DNA of 64,000 bases from Bursaphelenchus xylophilus (GCA_904066235.2 CAJFCV020000006.1:10850001-10914000), one strand, 5' to 3'. Positions 12,301 to 22,838 are shown, numbered from the stretch's first letter. Notes: generated by a model not told the origin, from the letters alone. Translations and numbers: made by a program.

Positions 12301-12933
12301 GATATGGCATAAAAAAATTGTGGTTTTAATTTGCACCAAGTTTGGAGAAAATTGAAGGTGAAATTTTTTCTACTCAAAAAACGGGATGTTTTGAAAAAAA
12401 CTGCAAAAGTTTTGCAACTTACATTGTTAAATTGTTTCTACTGTAGAATGCAATATCTTTACAGGAAATCAACTTTTTCCGCGCAAAACTGGCAAAGATA
12501 TAGCCAAAAATTGTGTTTTTTTTCTCTGCCCGCTCTCAACTTTCACGTGTTCTCTTAGAGCGAGCTAAAAAATTGAGAAATTGAGACTAGATAGCTTCTG
12601 ATTGAAATTTAATCTCTAAATTAACATTATCTCTCTTCAGGTCCCTTCACCATCACGCTGATGGCGCTGTTCGGCAACCTGAACTCGTGCGTCAACCCCT
12701 ACATCTACATAATCTTCAACTGGAAGACGGTGAAGCAGGTTTTTTGCGCGTGCGGAAAGGAGAACGGCCGGCCCTCCTCCTACCGCAGCAACACCTCCAC
12801 CCTGAATGGGCTGGAGAACGGCGTGAATAACAACGGGTACCTGAAGCACGTCAGTTTCGAGGCCTCGTCGCCGGACAAGCTCAAGACCGATCGGACCTGG
12901 CTCTCGCAATGCTCGTTGCTCCCCAAAAACTGA
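9336..12933 (+). CDS. Class A GPCR, oxytocin/vasopressin (nematocin) receptor-like
   Basis: Five exons join in frame: 9336-9467, 9939-10133, 10504-10619, 11468-11874 and 12641-12933, giving 380 aa. Seven hydrophobic segments are visible. TM1 holds IVGN, TM2 has AADLWFALIS and TM3 ends ISADRYQAICKPLANYR (DRY at 106-108). Cys82 (before TM3) and Cys153 (loop 2) can form the usual disulphide. TM7 has LNSCVNPYIYIIFN (NPxxY at 302-306). The TM3 run VRYIQAVPLYASPFLLVAIS and the LNSCxNPxIY signature resemble oxytocin/vasopressin receptors, so the ligand is probably a nematocin-like peptide. That family assignment is inference; a related neuropeptide receptor is the alternative. The extracellular N-terminus is only about 8 residues, so a missed upstream exon is possible. 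Introns 3 and 4 contain R3b repeats. A poly(A) signal AATAAA lies at 13510-13515. Confidence 0.85.
10960..11330. repeat. R3b repeat inside GPCR intron 3
   Basis: Contains GAGATATTCAACGGCCTTTG and the AGACTATGGAAAATAAGG variant phrase, with mirrored segments (AAATTCTCGGCAAAGCGCGAG). Confidence 0.6.
12040..12600. repeat. R3b repeat inside GPCR intron 4
   Basis: Contains GAGAAATTCAACGATCTTTT and GAGAGCACGCAAAATTAGG at the left. A mirrored half at the right (GCCCGCTCTCAACTTTCACG and GTGTTCTC) forms an imperfect inverted repeat of about 550 bp. Confidence 0.65.
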
Positions 12934-13509
12934 ACGTTGTCGCAATCTGGAGATGCCGATTGCCGGGGTTTTGATAGCATTTGTCGGCAGGCACGAGAAA
13001 TTTTTGGTGTCGTCGACCGGTCGACTCTTCAGACCATCCAATTCTCAGGGACATTAGGTCAACTTAAGAGGATTACTGTAAAGTTTTCAGTAGGAAATTT
13101 GAGATTTTGTTAACATAGATGTTGAGGTGGATGATTCAAAAAATTTTTGGCAAAATTTCTCTCAAATTGCCTCAGGCTAAAATACGGAAAAATCAAAAAT
13201 TCGAAAAATTTTCGACTTTTTTCTCATTTTTCAAAAACTTCAAATTTTCGAAAGCCACAAATGGATATAGCTTTACCAAATCCACCTCTATTAGACCTCC
13301 CTCACTCTAAAATACGGTGCAATAGAGATCACGCAGATATACCGACGTCTTCCTCGTCAAACTCGCACTTGTTTTCGGTCATACGGGCTTCCCAAAATAC
13401 TTCTATATTCTTCGATTGTTGTTCTCTATCTCACTGCTACACAGTCCAAACAACATTTGCCATAATTCTCTTGTTATGTACATATGTAAATTTCTACTTT
13501 AACTTATGA

Positions 13510-13544
13510 AATAAAGTGAGAAACAGCTGGAAATTTTGTTTATT
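13510..13544. terminator. Convergent poly(A) signals of the GPCR and 4-TM genes
   Basis: AATAAA at 13510-13515 on the + strand serves the GPCR gene. Its complement TTTATT at 13539-13544 gives AATAAA on the - strand for the neighbouring gene that stops at 13582. The two signals are 23 bases apart, so the mature 3' UTRs probably overlap. Confidence 0.7.
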
Positions 13545-13581
13545 TGATGGTGAAAGTGGATAAAAGGCAATAACACTCTGA

Positions 13582-15403
13582 TCATTCGGTTTTTTGGAGC
13601 CGGGGATACTCCGTAACGTAGTTGAGATCACGATAGACCACGAAGAAGATGAGGAAATTCACGGAGATCAGAAAAGTTGTGAGCAAAATCTTCGTTAACC
13701 TGATCACGCCCCATCGATGAAGGCGCCATAGGTGGGCCTCGGGTGTGAGTGTTCCCAGATCCGTGACCATGGCCTTTGCTGTGTCGGCGGTGTACATGCA
13801 GAGCAGAATTGTCGTCATGAGGAGGTTTGCACTCTGAAAGAAAAATTTTTGCACAAAAAGTTTTAAAAAATTGTGCACAGTGCGGAAAAATTCAACAAGA
13901 AAATTATTTTTTTACACAGTGCGGAAAAGTCATCAAAATTTCTTTGACTCCGCCCCTTTTCAAAAAAAACCCCCAAACAAAAATTTGCACTGTGCAAAAC
14001 TCGAAAGCAAAAAAAAATCGCGACATCTTGTCGTTGATTTTGGCATTTGTCGCTGCGATAAAGACGTCGCAAGGAGTTTGCGACAAACGAGAAAGGAGAA
14101 GAGAAGAGAGATCACGGGAATTTGGGAGACTTTTCTCTGACGTTTTTCGATTTGTTGCGATAAATTTATCGCTCGTTTTGCACAGTGCGGAAAAGTCATC
14201 AAAATTTCTTTGGCCCCGCCCCCTTTCGAAAAAAATCAAACAAATTTTTGCACTGTGCGCATCAAAACTGTGCAAACCTCCCCTTTGATCAGATTGCGAA
14301 CTTCTTTTTCGCACTTTCCTCAACCCGCCCCAAGAATTGTCGCAGACTTGCTGAATGTCGCAAAAATGCAGGAATGTTTCGCGACATTCCAGCAAGTCTG
14401 CGACAAAGCAAAAAAAATCGCGACATCTTGTCGCTGACGTTAAAAAAATTTCGCACTGTGCAAAAATTCTCCTTCGATCAGCGTGTCTCCTCGTTCGTTG
14501 TCGCAAAAACTTTCGCAGACTTCCAGTGATGTCTGCGACAAAGCAAAAAATCGCCACATCTTGTCGCTGACTTTGACGTTTGTCGCTGCGACAAAGGCAT
14601 CTCAAGGGGTTTGCGACAAAAGTGAAAGGAGAGGAGAAGAGAAATTGCGGGAATTTGGGAGAGTTTTCTCTGACGTTTGTTGATTTGGTGCGACAAATTT
14701 ATCGCCGGTTTTGCACAGTGCATTCTTCTCGGGGGGAAATTGGGAAATGAAGTTGCACTGTGCATTTTCCGAAAAATAACTTTTGCACTGTGCAGCCAAA
14801 AATGTGGGATTTGAACAAAATTTTGGCCAAAAAATGAATAAGGGTTACTGTAAGCATACTCAAAATCTCACCATAATCAAAAAATAAGTGATGTACAACC
14901 ATCGATTTCGAATCCGATTCCCAATGTACAAAATTATGTTCGCAAGGAAAGTCAGCATCAACGGCGGGACAATCGTAATGATCCCATTGTCCTCATCGTT
15001 CATAAAAATGACTTGGGTGAAGATTAAAAGAACAGCCGTTATAGCAAACAAAGCGGCCATGAACATAACCACCCGCTGAAATACAAAAAATGGAGAAAAA
15101 TATGAAAAAATATAAAATACGAAATAAAAAAAAATAAATAAAAATCGCGTACATGAAGATTAAAACGCCAGCAACATTGAAATTCCGGGTCATCCTGCAA
15201 CTTGAAGAGATATCTCGCATCCCCACCTACTAGAGGCTCCTGAAAATTGAAAAAAATTGATTCCAATGTCAAGTGTAATATAAAAAAATGTGAAAGTTTG
15301 GGTTTCAACTTACACTAACTTGAGTTTTATCCGTTCTAAGCGTATTTTCACTCCAAGACGGACGACTTGTCTCCGTCCGGACTATGTCCCTGCTCGAAGC
15401 CAT
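13582..15403 (-). CDS. Small four-transmembrane protein, family not recognised
   Basis: Four exons on the minus strand join in phase 0: 15403-15314, 15239-15153, 15075-14872 and 13833-13582, giving 210 aa. Residues 1-45 or so are polar. A Cys-Cys pair (QCCWRFNLHRVV) precedes the first hydrophobic segment. Four segments follow: FMAALFAITAVLLIFTQVIF, IITIVPPLMLTFLANIILYI, WLYITYFLIMSANLLMTTIL and ILLTTFLISVNFLIFFVVY. The short acidic loop NDEDNG lies between TM1 and TM2. The topology and the Cys pair before TM1 recall LAPTM-type or other nematode tetraspan proteins, but I cannot assign a family. Splice sites are canonical apart from a GTACGC donor after exon 2. Intron 3 is about 1 kb and filled with repeats. 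Confidence 0.7.
13840..14800. repeat. CACTGTGC and GCGACA(TCT)TGTCGC repeats filling intron 3
   Basis: A roughly 180-base block is present twice in direct orientation, at about 14008-14195 and 14545-14720. Each copy starts at the palindrome GCGACATCTTGTCGC (or GTT variant), continues through GAGTTTGCGACAAA and ends near a TTTTGCACAGTGC core. A third GCGACATCTTGTCGC is at about 14420. About nine CACTGTGC cores are interspersed. The 233-codon open frame across this stretch is a by-product of the repeats. Confidence 0.7.
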
Positions 15404-15589
15404 TTTTCACATCGGAGATGTGAGTGCGGCCACTCACAACGGTAGGAAAGTTCGAAATGAGCAAAAATTCATTTCAAAATTTTCGATCATTTCGAAAACC
15501 CCATTCAAATTGATCAGTAAAAATCCAAATTCATTTTCTTCGATGCAAGCGTCGAAATTGAAAGTCCAAAGAGACCCCCGCGGGTAATT

Positions 15590-16100
15590 GATGGCGTAGA
15601 TTCCAAAAATCGTATTCGTTTTTTGTCTGATTTTGACATTTTTTCTTAACTAGTAGTGCTAAAAAGTAATTTTTCGATATTTTTCTAAAAATACTCGATT
15701 TAGGGGTTATCGAGGGTGCTGATTTCGAAAATCGTATTCGTGTTTTCTGATTTTGACTTTTTTCTTAACTAGTAGTGCTAAAAAGTAATTTTTCGATATT
15801 TTTCTAAAAATACTCGATTTAGGGGTTATCGAGGGCGCTGATTTCGAAAATGGTGATCGTTTTTTCTGATTTTAACCTTTTTTCTTAACTAGCAGTAGTG
15901 CTAAAAAGTAATTTTTCGATATTTTTCTAAAAATCGATTTAGGGGTTATCGATGGCGTAGATTCCAAAAATCGTATTTGTTTTTTTTCTGATTTTGACTT
16001 TTTTCTTAACTAATAGTGTTAAAAAGTAATTTTTCGAATTTTTTCTAGAAATACTCGATTTAGGGGTTATCGAGGGTCCTGATTTCGAGGATGACATTCA
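15590..16100. repeat. Tandem repeat, about 122-bp unit, five copies
   Basis: Successive units start at about 15590, 15705, 15830, 15950 and 16070 with GGGTTATCGAGGGYGCTGAT or GGCGTAGATTCCAAAAATCG. They continue through TTCTTAACTAGTAGTGCTAA then AAAGTAATTTTTCGA. It lies between the peroxiredoxin and four-TM genes. Confidence 0.8.
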
Positions 16101-16460
16101 TTTTTTTTTTGATAGTCACTTTTTTCCTTAAGTCGTACTGTCAAATAGTAATTTTTTGCATTTTCTTCATGAACATTCGATTTGGTGTTTTTGCTGCTTT
16201 TAAATCCAAAAAAATGAATAAAATTTTCGAAATCAGCACCATCGAAAGCCCCTAAATCGAGCACTCGTGAAAAAATTTCAAAAAATTACTACTTTACAGT
16301 ACTACCAAAAAAAGTAACTATCAAAAAAAAATGAATGTCATTTTCGAAATCAGCACCCTCGATTATCCTAATTTCGACACTTGCATCGAAGAAAAATAAT
16401 ACTTTTCGGTTTCCCCAATCGTCCAACTCCGTTATTTTTCCATGGAAAAAAGCGAAAAAT
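16100..16460. repeat. Inverted extension of the 15.6-kb repeat, shared with 58.4-58.8 kb
   Basis: The GATTTCGARGATGACATTCAT then TTTTTT half at 16080-16200 is mirrored at 16255-16375 (AATGTCATTTTCGAAATCAGC). The same palindromic block, including GAAGAAAAATAATACTTTTC, is in the middle of the large palindrome at 58.06-59.16 kb. Confidence 0.75.
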
Positions 16461-16639
16461 CAAAAAAAAATATGTATTATTAGAATTGTCATGATATGGG
16501 ACAATATAACCTGTAATTTTCGAAAATATAGAAACATTAGAATGGTAAAAATGTTGGAATACATCTGAAAAATAAACTTGAGCGACAGAAAATCCAGTTT
16601 GAATATGGAAATGCGAAGAAAAAAAAATCGATTTTGGGA

Positions 16640-17627
16640 TCACGGTAACCTTGGGTTGGCCATCCGCAGATAATTACGGCCTGAGGGCACGGGCAAAGCT
16701 CGGATCTCGCCGAAACGTCGATGAGCCTCTTCGTTATCCAGATTCGGCACCACCATGCAAGAATCGCCGGGATGCCAGTCGGCCGGAGTTGCGACGGGCT
16801 GACTGGCCGTGAGCTGAAGAGAGTCGACAACTCGGATAATTTCACTGAAAAATTCAGGCTATTTTGCTCTAAAAATCAACAAAAAAGAGAAAGAAAGCCT
16901 TCAGCTTCAACATACTCAAAATTGCGGCCAGTCGTAGCGGGATACAAGATGGACAACTTCAGTCGCTTGTCAGGTCCAATGATGAAGACTGCTCGAGCTG
17001 CCAGAGGCATTCCAGATCTGTTTACTTCGTCCGGATCTTCCATTCCAAGGAGCTCAATCAATTTGCGGTCGGAGTCGTCGATAATTGGGTAAGGAAAGGC
17101 ATCTAAAGTTCAAGAATTTTTATTATCTTATCCATGATGCCTAAATTCAAAATTTCCTCAACAAACATCGTTGTTTGCGACAATACAGCATTTCCACCTA
17201 AAATTCGAAGCACAAAGAAATTTTACTCACTTTCATCCAACTTTTTGACAATTTCTCCATCCGCAGCAACATTTCCAAATGAGACAATGTCCTTGATCCA
17301 ATGTTGATGCGATTCAGCCGAGTCCACGCTAACCGCAATCAATTTCACATTCCTCAACGCGAATTCAGGTGCCAACTGAGCTACTCGAGCCAGCTCGGTA
17401 GTGCAAACTGGTGTGAAATCGGCAGGATGAGAGAAAAGAATTGCCCAACTGAAATTGGAGGTCTAGTATAATATAGGTCGTAATTTCAATGGGATTTCCT
17501 CTCTAAATCAAAGAAAATAACGCTCAATAGCTTACCTGTTGCCAATCCACTCATGGAAACTGGGAATGGGTCCGCTGCAAGTTTGACAACTAAATTCCGG
17601 AAAGGTTTTCCCCAGCCGGACAGACAT
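16640..17627 (-). CDS. prdx-6: 1-Cys peroxiredoxin 6
   Basis: Four exons on the minus strand, 17627-17536, 17448-17231, 17102-16916 and 16844-16640, give 233 aa, the usual Prx6 length. It should reduce peroxides, including phospholipid hydroperoxides, in the cytosol and acidic organelles. The peroxidatic cysteine is Cys46 in [12 protein letters not shown], and no resolving cysteine is evident, as expected for Prx6. [13 protein letters not shown] and the C-terminal [15 protein letters not shown] match the family. Residues equivalent to the Ca-independent phospholipase site of vertebrate Prx6 (His25, Ser31) are present. The lipase-like motif reads GNSWA rather than GDSWG, so lipase activity is uncertain. 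Upstream on the same strand, the DEG/ENaC gene stops 335 bp before this ATG. Co-transcription is possible but unproven. Confidence 0.93.
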
Positions 17628-17704
17628 GGTCTGATGGTGAAGGTTCCGATCGGCGTAAACTTTGTTTCCTGCGTCCAAGCGCGTCCAAAATGTCTTTGTG
17701 CGGC

Positions 17705-17710
17705 TTTATT
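17705..17710 (-). terminator. Poly(A) signal candidate for DEG/ENaC gene A
   Basis: TTTATT on the + strand (AATAAA on the minus strand) lies about 255 bases past the stop of the upstream channel gene and 80 bases before the peroxiredoxin start. Confidence 0.4.
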
Positions 17711-17962
17711 TTCTCTATCTGTCGAAGGAATTTTCACAAACAACACGTAAAATATATTTTTTGTTGTTAATACAGAATGCCAAGATGTTTGGCATTCATT
17801 GTTTTCGTGGTGGGACGCTAAATTCCCTCAGAAATTAGGGAAATTCGTGGTTTCGACGTAAAATTTTTACACTATTGAATATTTACGATAAAATAGTTTG
17901 ACTTTTTTGTAATTTGATCGCAGATTTTAACTTTTTTAAATTCTGATATAGTACAATATAAT

Positions 17963-20900
17963 TTATGCCCGTGAACATCGACCTGTACGGTTTGCAAATC
18001 GCAAAGTCAAATATCTAACAAATCGAAATGCGGAGACAAAAAATTGGACCAGAGTCATGACCGAGAACCCCAGAAATAATCCCGATTGTCCGCCGATTTG
18101 AGAGACAAAGCCGGGGAGCGTTGTTGTCCTCACTTCTTCGTAGATTTCGTACTATAAAACGCGCATCTACAGCGATCCAACAAAATATATACCTCCAAAT
18201 TAGTGAATCCGCTCTCAAATCGAAAGATGGTTTCGTTGGTTGGCTTGAAGCGCTGAGTTATATCGCTTCGATAAATCTTGAACTCATGATACCAGCGATG
18301 GCAATGTGGCAGACACTGAGATAATATTTTTTCCCAAAAAAGTAGAAAAAACACCTACTCGTTCCCCAACGAACCCTATAGCGCCATTGACCACCACATT
18401 GTAATTGTAGACAATTCGCAATGGCTCACACACGTCGTAGCCTTGAACGCGATGATGGAGATAAAATAAAGAGCAGTTTAGAGGGCCAAGAACTCGGTAT
18501 TCGTGGTATTTCTTGACATAACAGGTGGCTCGGCCCTTGTCCTCGTCCAGCATGGAGCATTCGGATTCCCATGGAGACATGCGCAGGAGTCGGGCGACAA
18601 ATCGAACGAAAACCGATTCATTTTCGTTGACGTAGAATCTAAATTGTTTGTAAGACAGCAGAAATCAGCTATAAGCCATAAATGGAGTGTAAAACAAACC
18701 TGGGAAAAGTCGAGGTGTCTGTATGGTTGTCTGTGAGAAAGACGATTGCCTGCGGCTAAGATAAAGTAATATTAGGGTGTCGGGAAAGTAATGAGTATAT
18801 CGTTTTTTGCTTATTCCTACATTTCTCAGCGACTTTTGCAAAAGTTGAAAGAAAACTTTCAGTGACTCTTGTACAGTTCAAGTTCGATGAGCAAACTTCA
18901 AAACCCCTCTATAACGAACAATTGCGGACGTCGCAAGAGTCACTTTTAGGCCTAAATAGACCTCCGATGTCAGTTTTTCGGAAAAATAATGAGCACTGTG
19001 TCACATCGAAAATCGCATCGCCGCCGAGAAAATGAATTGTGTCGCGGCAAAATCAAATTGCTTTTCACTTCAGTGGCGCGATCGGCGCAGCGACATTGTT
19101 CGCATTATTTTCCCAACAGACTGATAAATAACTAACGGGGAAGGTATATATCTCAAAGTGCGATGCTCAGATTTTGATAACAATTGGCACAAATTTAGAT
19201 TAATTTTTTTTAAATTCATGCCTTCTAGTCCGCTCCTTGCAGAAACGACGGAGATTTTTATACCAAACGTTATCAAAAATGTGACACTTTTTTTCAAATT
19301 TTGGCATGAAAAGGTTTAACACGTCTTTCTACAGTAGAGGGCAATGCTTCCACAAAAAATAATTTTTTTCCGCATAAAACTAGCGAAAACATGGCCAAAA
19401 AGCCTGTTTTCCCGTTGCTCTCCGCGTTCCGCGTACTCTCACGGCCGCAAAGATCGTTGAATATCTCGGCTCTCCCTGCAAAGCGCGAGCTAAACTTCTC
19501 AATAATTGGTAATGCCGCATATATCAATTCTATGAAAAATTAATAGAAATCTGAGCATCTCACTTGATGTACTTCCTTTATAAAATATTATTATACATAT
19601 ATAAAACTCGAGGGCTTACTTGTTTCTTCGAACTCTCCACGATTGGACTAGGCAGTTGTTTTATCAACAAAGCAATTCGGCCATGAACATCCGGCGCCGT
19701 TTGAAACTGTGCTATCATTCGGTAGCACTTCCCGCGCAACATGACAAACCTTGGTTGAAATTTGTCGCAACAATCAAACTTGTCGTAGCCAATGTAGCAT
19801 GAATGGAAAAGCTGAAATGTCCCAAGCATATAAGCATATCAGTCTGTCGGAAAAATAATGAGCACAATGTCAGTGTGCCAATCGCGTCGCTGTAAAAAAA
19901 CAATTTGATTTTGTCGCGATACAATTGGTTTTCTCCGCGGCGATGCGATTTTTGATGCGACATAGTTCGCTTTATTTTCCGACAAACTGATATCCGTCTG
20001 TCGGGAAAATAATGTGGATTTGTCGCGCCTTGGAATCCGCCATCATCGCTTTGCGACGGCTAGCCACGGCTGCGAAGAGATGAGATATTTTGCTGCGAGA
20101 AAGCCACATTATTTTCCCGACAGACTGATATGGAAGATCCACTTTTATGGTAGTTATAAGTGAGATAATATAAAATCAGTCTGTCGGCAAAATAATGAGC
20201 AAAATGTCGCTGCGCCAAACGTGTCTCTGAACTGAAAAGCAATTTGATTTTGCCGCAACACAATTCATTTTCTCGGCGGCGATACGATTTTCCATGCGAC
20301 AGAATGCTCATTATTTTCCCACATATTGATATGCTACAGACAGATATACACATACGTCTTTACACTTGTACCCATGTCTGAAGAACAGATCGTTATAGAA
20401 CTGCAAATAGTCTCGGCTCCCCTTCCATCGGAGAAAAAGGGAATGCAGTCGCTGAATTTGCAGTGGCTGCCATTTACTCACAATCGAGTCCATATTAGCC
20501 ATGCCCGAGCCGGCAATGGCATAGCTGATCAAATTCACGGCATCTTCGTCGGAAAGGAAGGGGATTCTCGCGCGGATCTCTCGCTTCACGGCGTCCAAAA
20601 CGATGGCATCCGGGTTCTTCGGACACACCTACAGTATTTTTATATCAGTGTCTGTCGGGAAAATAATGAGCGCAATGTCGCTGTGCCGATCGCGTGGCTG
20701 AAGTGAAAAGCCATCCGACGTTGCGCTCATTCTTTTCCTGACAGACCAATAAAAGAGAAAAATGCACTGTGCGTTGGCGACAAGCATGAAAAAAGCTCAA
20801 AATGCACTTTGTGAAAGGGAAAAAATGTCCATGCACTTTATGAAAATACTACCATACACATGTATATCATCTCTTGACAACATTATTAACCTCAATTCCT

Positions 20901-21907
20901 AGCCAACAAACTCCCAAGACCCCCGCCTTACTGACCACAATCACCGGCAGTTCCAGCTGTTTGGCGCGCTTGAAAGTGATCAAAGTTGTGGTTTGTCGCG
21001 CCACGTATTCAGAGACCACTTTGTCCGTGAAGAAGAGCGCTATCAGAGCGCACGCCAACACCACGATGACCCATACAATCCGAGCTGTGAGTGACTGTGC
21101 CATGATGACTTGAGAGAGCCCGTGAAGCTCGTTCCGCCAGAGGTATCGTTCTGGACATCCTTTCGAGTGTTTTTCTATAATGTAAATGAGTATCAGTCTG
21201 TCGGGAAAATAATGTGGATTTGTCGGGGCAAAATGTCTCGCCTCGTCGCAGTCGCGCAACAACGTTTTTTTTTGCAGCCGCGGTTAGCCGTCGCAAAGCG
21301 ACGATGGGCGATTCGTAAGGCGCGACGAATCCACATTATTTTCCCGGCAGACTGATAATATTTATTTTCATGAATTCCATAGACATCATATACATTTTGT
21401 CGTGTTCCGCACCGTGAACAGAAAACCCTCATTTTGCACCGTGCATTTCACGTTTTTTTGGTTTTTGCACTGAGCATCGAAATATCGTTGCGATATAAGC
21501 AAATTTCAACCATGTCGCTGCGTCACCGTGGCCAGTCCGCAGTCCAAAAGCTTTTTTTTGGAGGTTTGCACTGTGCGTTGGCAAGCGTGGTAAAAAGCTC
21601 AAAATGCACTGTGCGAAAGAGAAAGAATGTCCATGCACTTTATGAACATGCTAATATCAGTCTGTCGGGAAAATAATGAGCATTCTGCCGCATAAAAAAT
21701 CGCATCGCCGCCGAGAAAATGAATTGTCTCGCGCCAAAATCGAATTGCTTTTCACTTCAGCGACGCGATTGGCGCAGCAACATTGTGTTTATTATTTTCC
21801 CGACAGACTGATAACATGTATTTATAACAAATTGTACATACTTTTCGACTGTTTTTTCACCGAAATAGGGCCTCAAAATCCTCAAACTTACTTCTAGCCG
21901 AACTCAT
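17963..21907 (-). CDS. DEG/ENaC-family cation channel subunit (paralog A)
   Basis: Eight exons on the minus strand: 21907-21892, 21174-20936, 20628-20356, 19811-19620, 18755-18700, 18638-18359, 18315-18193 and 18151-17963, giving 455 aa. Topology is the family standard: a short cytosolic N-terminus with the HG gating motif (H23-G24), TM1 around 33-51, a post-TM1 LPVIVVCPKN matching the FPAVTxCNxN motif, a large Cys-rich ectodomain, then TM2 with GGQSGLFLGFS (413-423). The filter reads GFS where most family members have GAS or GSS. The usual acidic residue after it is Gln429 (VMTLVQ), so ion selectivity may be unusual. Exon 1 codes for only five complete residues, anchored by its GTAAGT donor and the TTATAG acceptor at 21175-21177. 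Introns 1-4 are packed with MITEs. Subfamily is not assigned. Confidence 0.9.
18772..18800. mobile_element. MITE terminus scrap
   Basis: GTGTCGGGAAAGTAATGAGTA matches the GAGCA-class left terminus. No partner end is found nearby. It lies in intron 4 of channel gene A. Confidence 0.5.
18969..19126. mobile_element. MITE, GAGCA class, in channel A intron 4
   Basis: Left TGTCAGTTTTTCGGAAAAAT and right TTATTTTCCCAACAGACTGA then TA, with the standard core between. Confidence 0.85.
19135..19578. repeat. Dispersed repeat R3, complete copy, in channel A intron 4
   Basis: Ends AAAGTGCGATGCTCAGATTT and AAATCTGAGCATCTCACTTG are inverted repeats. The interior has the reverse-oriented CTCTCCGCGTTCCGCGTACT block. 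Confidence 0.75.
19836..20129. mobile_element. Two MITEs end to end (GAGCA then GTGGATT class), channel A intron 3
   Basis: 19836-19991 is a GAGCA-class copy in reverse core orientation. 19992-20129 is a GTGGATT-class copy with core GCCTTGGAATC. They share the TA at the junction, and the second left terminus has a C for A (TCCGTCTGTCGGG). Confidence 0.85.
20176..20330. mobile_element. MITE, GAGCA class, channel A intron 3
   Basis: Left TCAGTCTGTCGGCAAAATAA then TGAGCA; right TGCTCATTATTTTCCCACA then TATTGA, with the outer right end slightly decayed. Confidence 0.8.
20643..20753. mobile_element. MITE, internally deleted GAGCA class, channel A intron 2
   Basis: Termini TGTCTGTCGGGAAAATAATG and CATTCTTTTCCTGACAGAC are retained, but only about 60 bases of core remain. 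Confidence 0.8.
20756..20853. mobile_element. CACTGTGC-family element, right half, channel A intron 2
   Basis: A GCACTGTGCGTTGGCGACAA core unit, then TGTCCATGCACTTTATGAAA and ATACT, the family's right terminus. It starts directly beside the MITE ending at 20753. Confidence 0.7.
21192..21356. mobile_element. MITE, GTGGATT class, channel A intron 1
   Basis: Left TCAGTCTGTCGGGAAAATAA then TGTGGATTTGTCG; right AATCCACATTATTTTCCCGG then CAGACTGA. It is the first of three elements that fill this intron edge to edge. Confidence 0.88.
21357..21655. mobile_element. CACTGTGC-family element, channel A intron 1
   Basis: Left TTTATTTTCATGAATTCCAT (decayed terminus), several GCACCGTGC/GCACTGTGC cores, right TGTCCATGCACTTTATGAAC then ATGCTAA. 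Bounded on both sides by MITEs. Confidence 0.7.
21656..21812. mobile_element. MITE, GAGCA class, channel A intron 1
   Basis: Clean copy: TCAGTCTGTCGGGAAAATAA then TGAGCA at the left, TTATTTTCCCGACAGACTGA then TA at the right. Confidence 0.9.
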
Positions 21908-22146
21908 GAACAACAGAGGAATGCTGGGCTCAGACAAACAACATTGCCAGCAAAATAAGGATATTACGTGTTCTTCCCCGAGCTTTTGATTAGGAAATAG
22001 GAAACTTGAGCCTGACGACAAATTCCGGGATCAAACACAACGTGCTGTGGCCACGTGGGCTTGGAGAAACCATCGAATTTGCCATTCATATTTGCGCAGG
22101 AGACACGTTTGTCGGGCCTGCCATAACAGCCTTGCAGAAAGTTTAT

Positions 22147-22304
22147 GTCAGTCTGTCGGGAAAATAATGGGGATTGTCAAAAGGTCTTGCCTCGTCGTAG
22201 CTGCGGCTAAAAAAGCTAAGAATTTCCAGCTGCGGAATGTTGTTGCAAGGCGATGATGGGCGATTCCAAAGCGCGAATTCACATTATTTTCCCGACAGAC
22301 TGAT
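22147..22304. mobile_element. MITE, GTGGATT class variant
   Basis: Left TCAGTCTGTCGGGAAAATAA then TGGGGATTG; right CGAATTCACATTATTTTCCC then GACAGACTGA. It lies between the two channel genes. Confidence 0.85.
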
Positions 22305-22413
22305 AAAAAGAAGTTTGATGAAAGGTTGGTTTATCGGACTTGTTTATTATTGAAAATGTTATAAGTTAGTGGCACTATTATACGGAACAAAAGTCATGAA
22401 TGTTTGCATGGTA

Positions 22414-22653
22414 CGCCGCACGGCAACCCGAAATAAATAGAACAAAAATGTCTCCCGCCCACTTTTGAATTTCGTCCAAACGAAGTGTCACAACTGACAA
22501 AAGCAATAAAATAATTTCGAGAAAGATATTTTTCCATCGAAAAACCACATGAAAAATTCTGTTGTGACATTTCGTGTGAATTTGACCGATACTGGGTGTG
22601 CGAAGTGCCAAAACGAGAAGGGAGACTCCTTGGGTTGCCGTTCGCCGTGGCGC
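22414..22653. mobile_element. 240-bp MITE with CGCCGCACGGCAACCC termini (copy 1)
   Basis: Left end CGCCGCACGGCAACCCG, right end GGGTTGCCGTTCGCCG. Interior phrases CAAACGAAGTGTCACAACTG and TGTTGTGACATTTCGTGTGA also occur, in reverse orientation, at 47930-48160. This defines a separate two-copy family in the window. Confidence 0.8.
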
Positions 22654-22678
22654 AGAAAAATTATCGCACGGCGACAAA

Positions 22679-22836
22679 TATCAGTCTGTCGGGGAAATAA
22701 TGAGCACACTGGCGCATCAAAAATAGCGTCGCTGAAGTGGAAAGCAAGTTGATTTCACAGCGACACAAGTCATTTTCTCGGTGGCGATGCGATTTTCGAG
22801 GCGACAGAGTGCTCATTACTTTCCCGACAGACTGAT
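22679..22836. mobile_element. MITE, GAGCA class
   Basis: Left TCAGTCTGTCGGGGAAATAA then TGAGCA; right TTACTTTCCCGACAGACTGA then TA. It shares a junction with the next copy. Confidence 0.88.
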
Positions 22837-22838
22837 AT

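Noticed and set aside
13904..14605. 233-codon minus-strand frame in the four-TM gene intron
   Set aside because: It covers the duplicated CACTGTGC/GCGACA repeats. It has no domain, and correct splicing removes it.
21009..21296. Extending channel gene A upstream through 21.2-21.3 kb as one long exon
   Set aside because: The extra residues come from the MITE at 21192-21356. Paralog B has the same acceptor (TAG then AAAA) at the same codon, which fixes the exon start.
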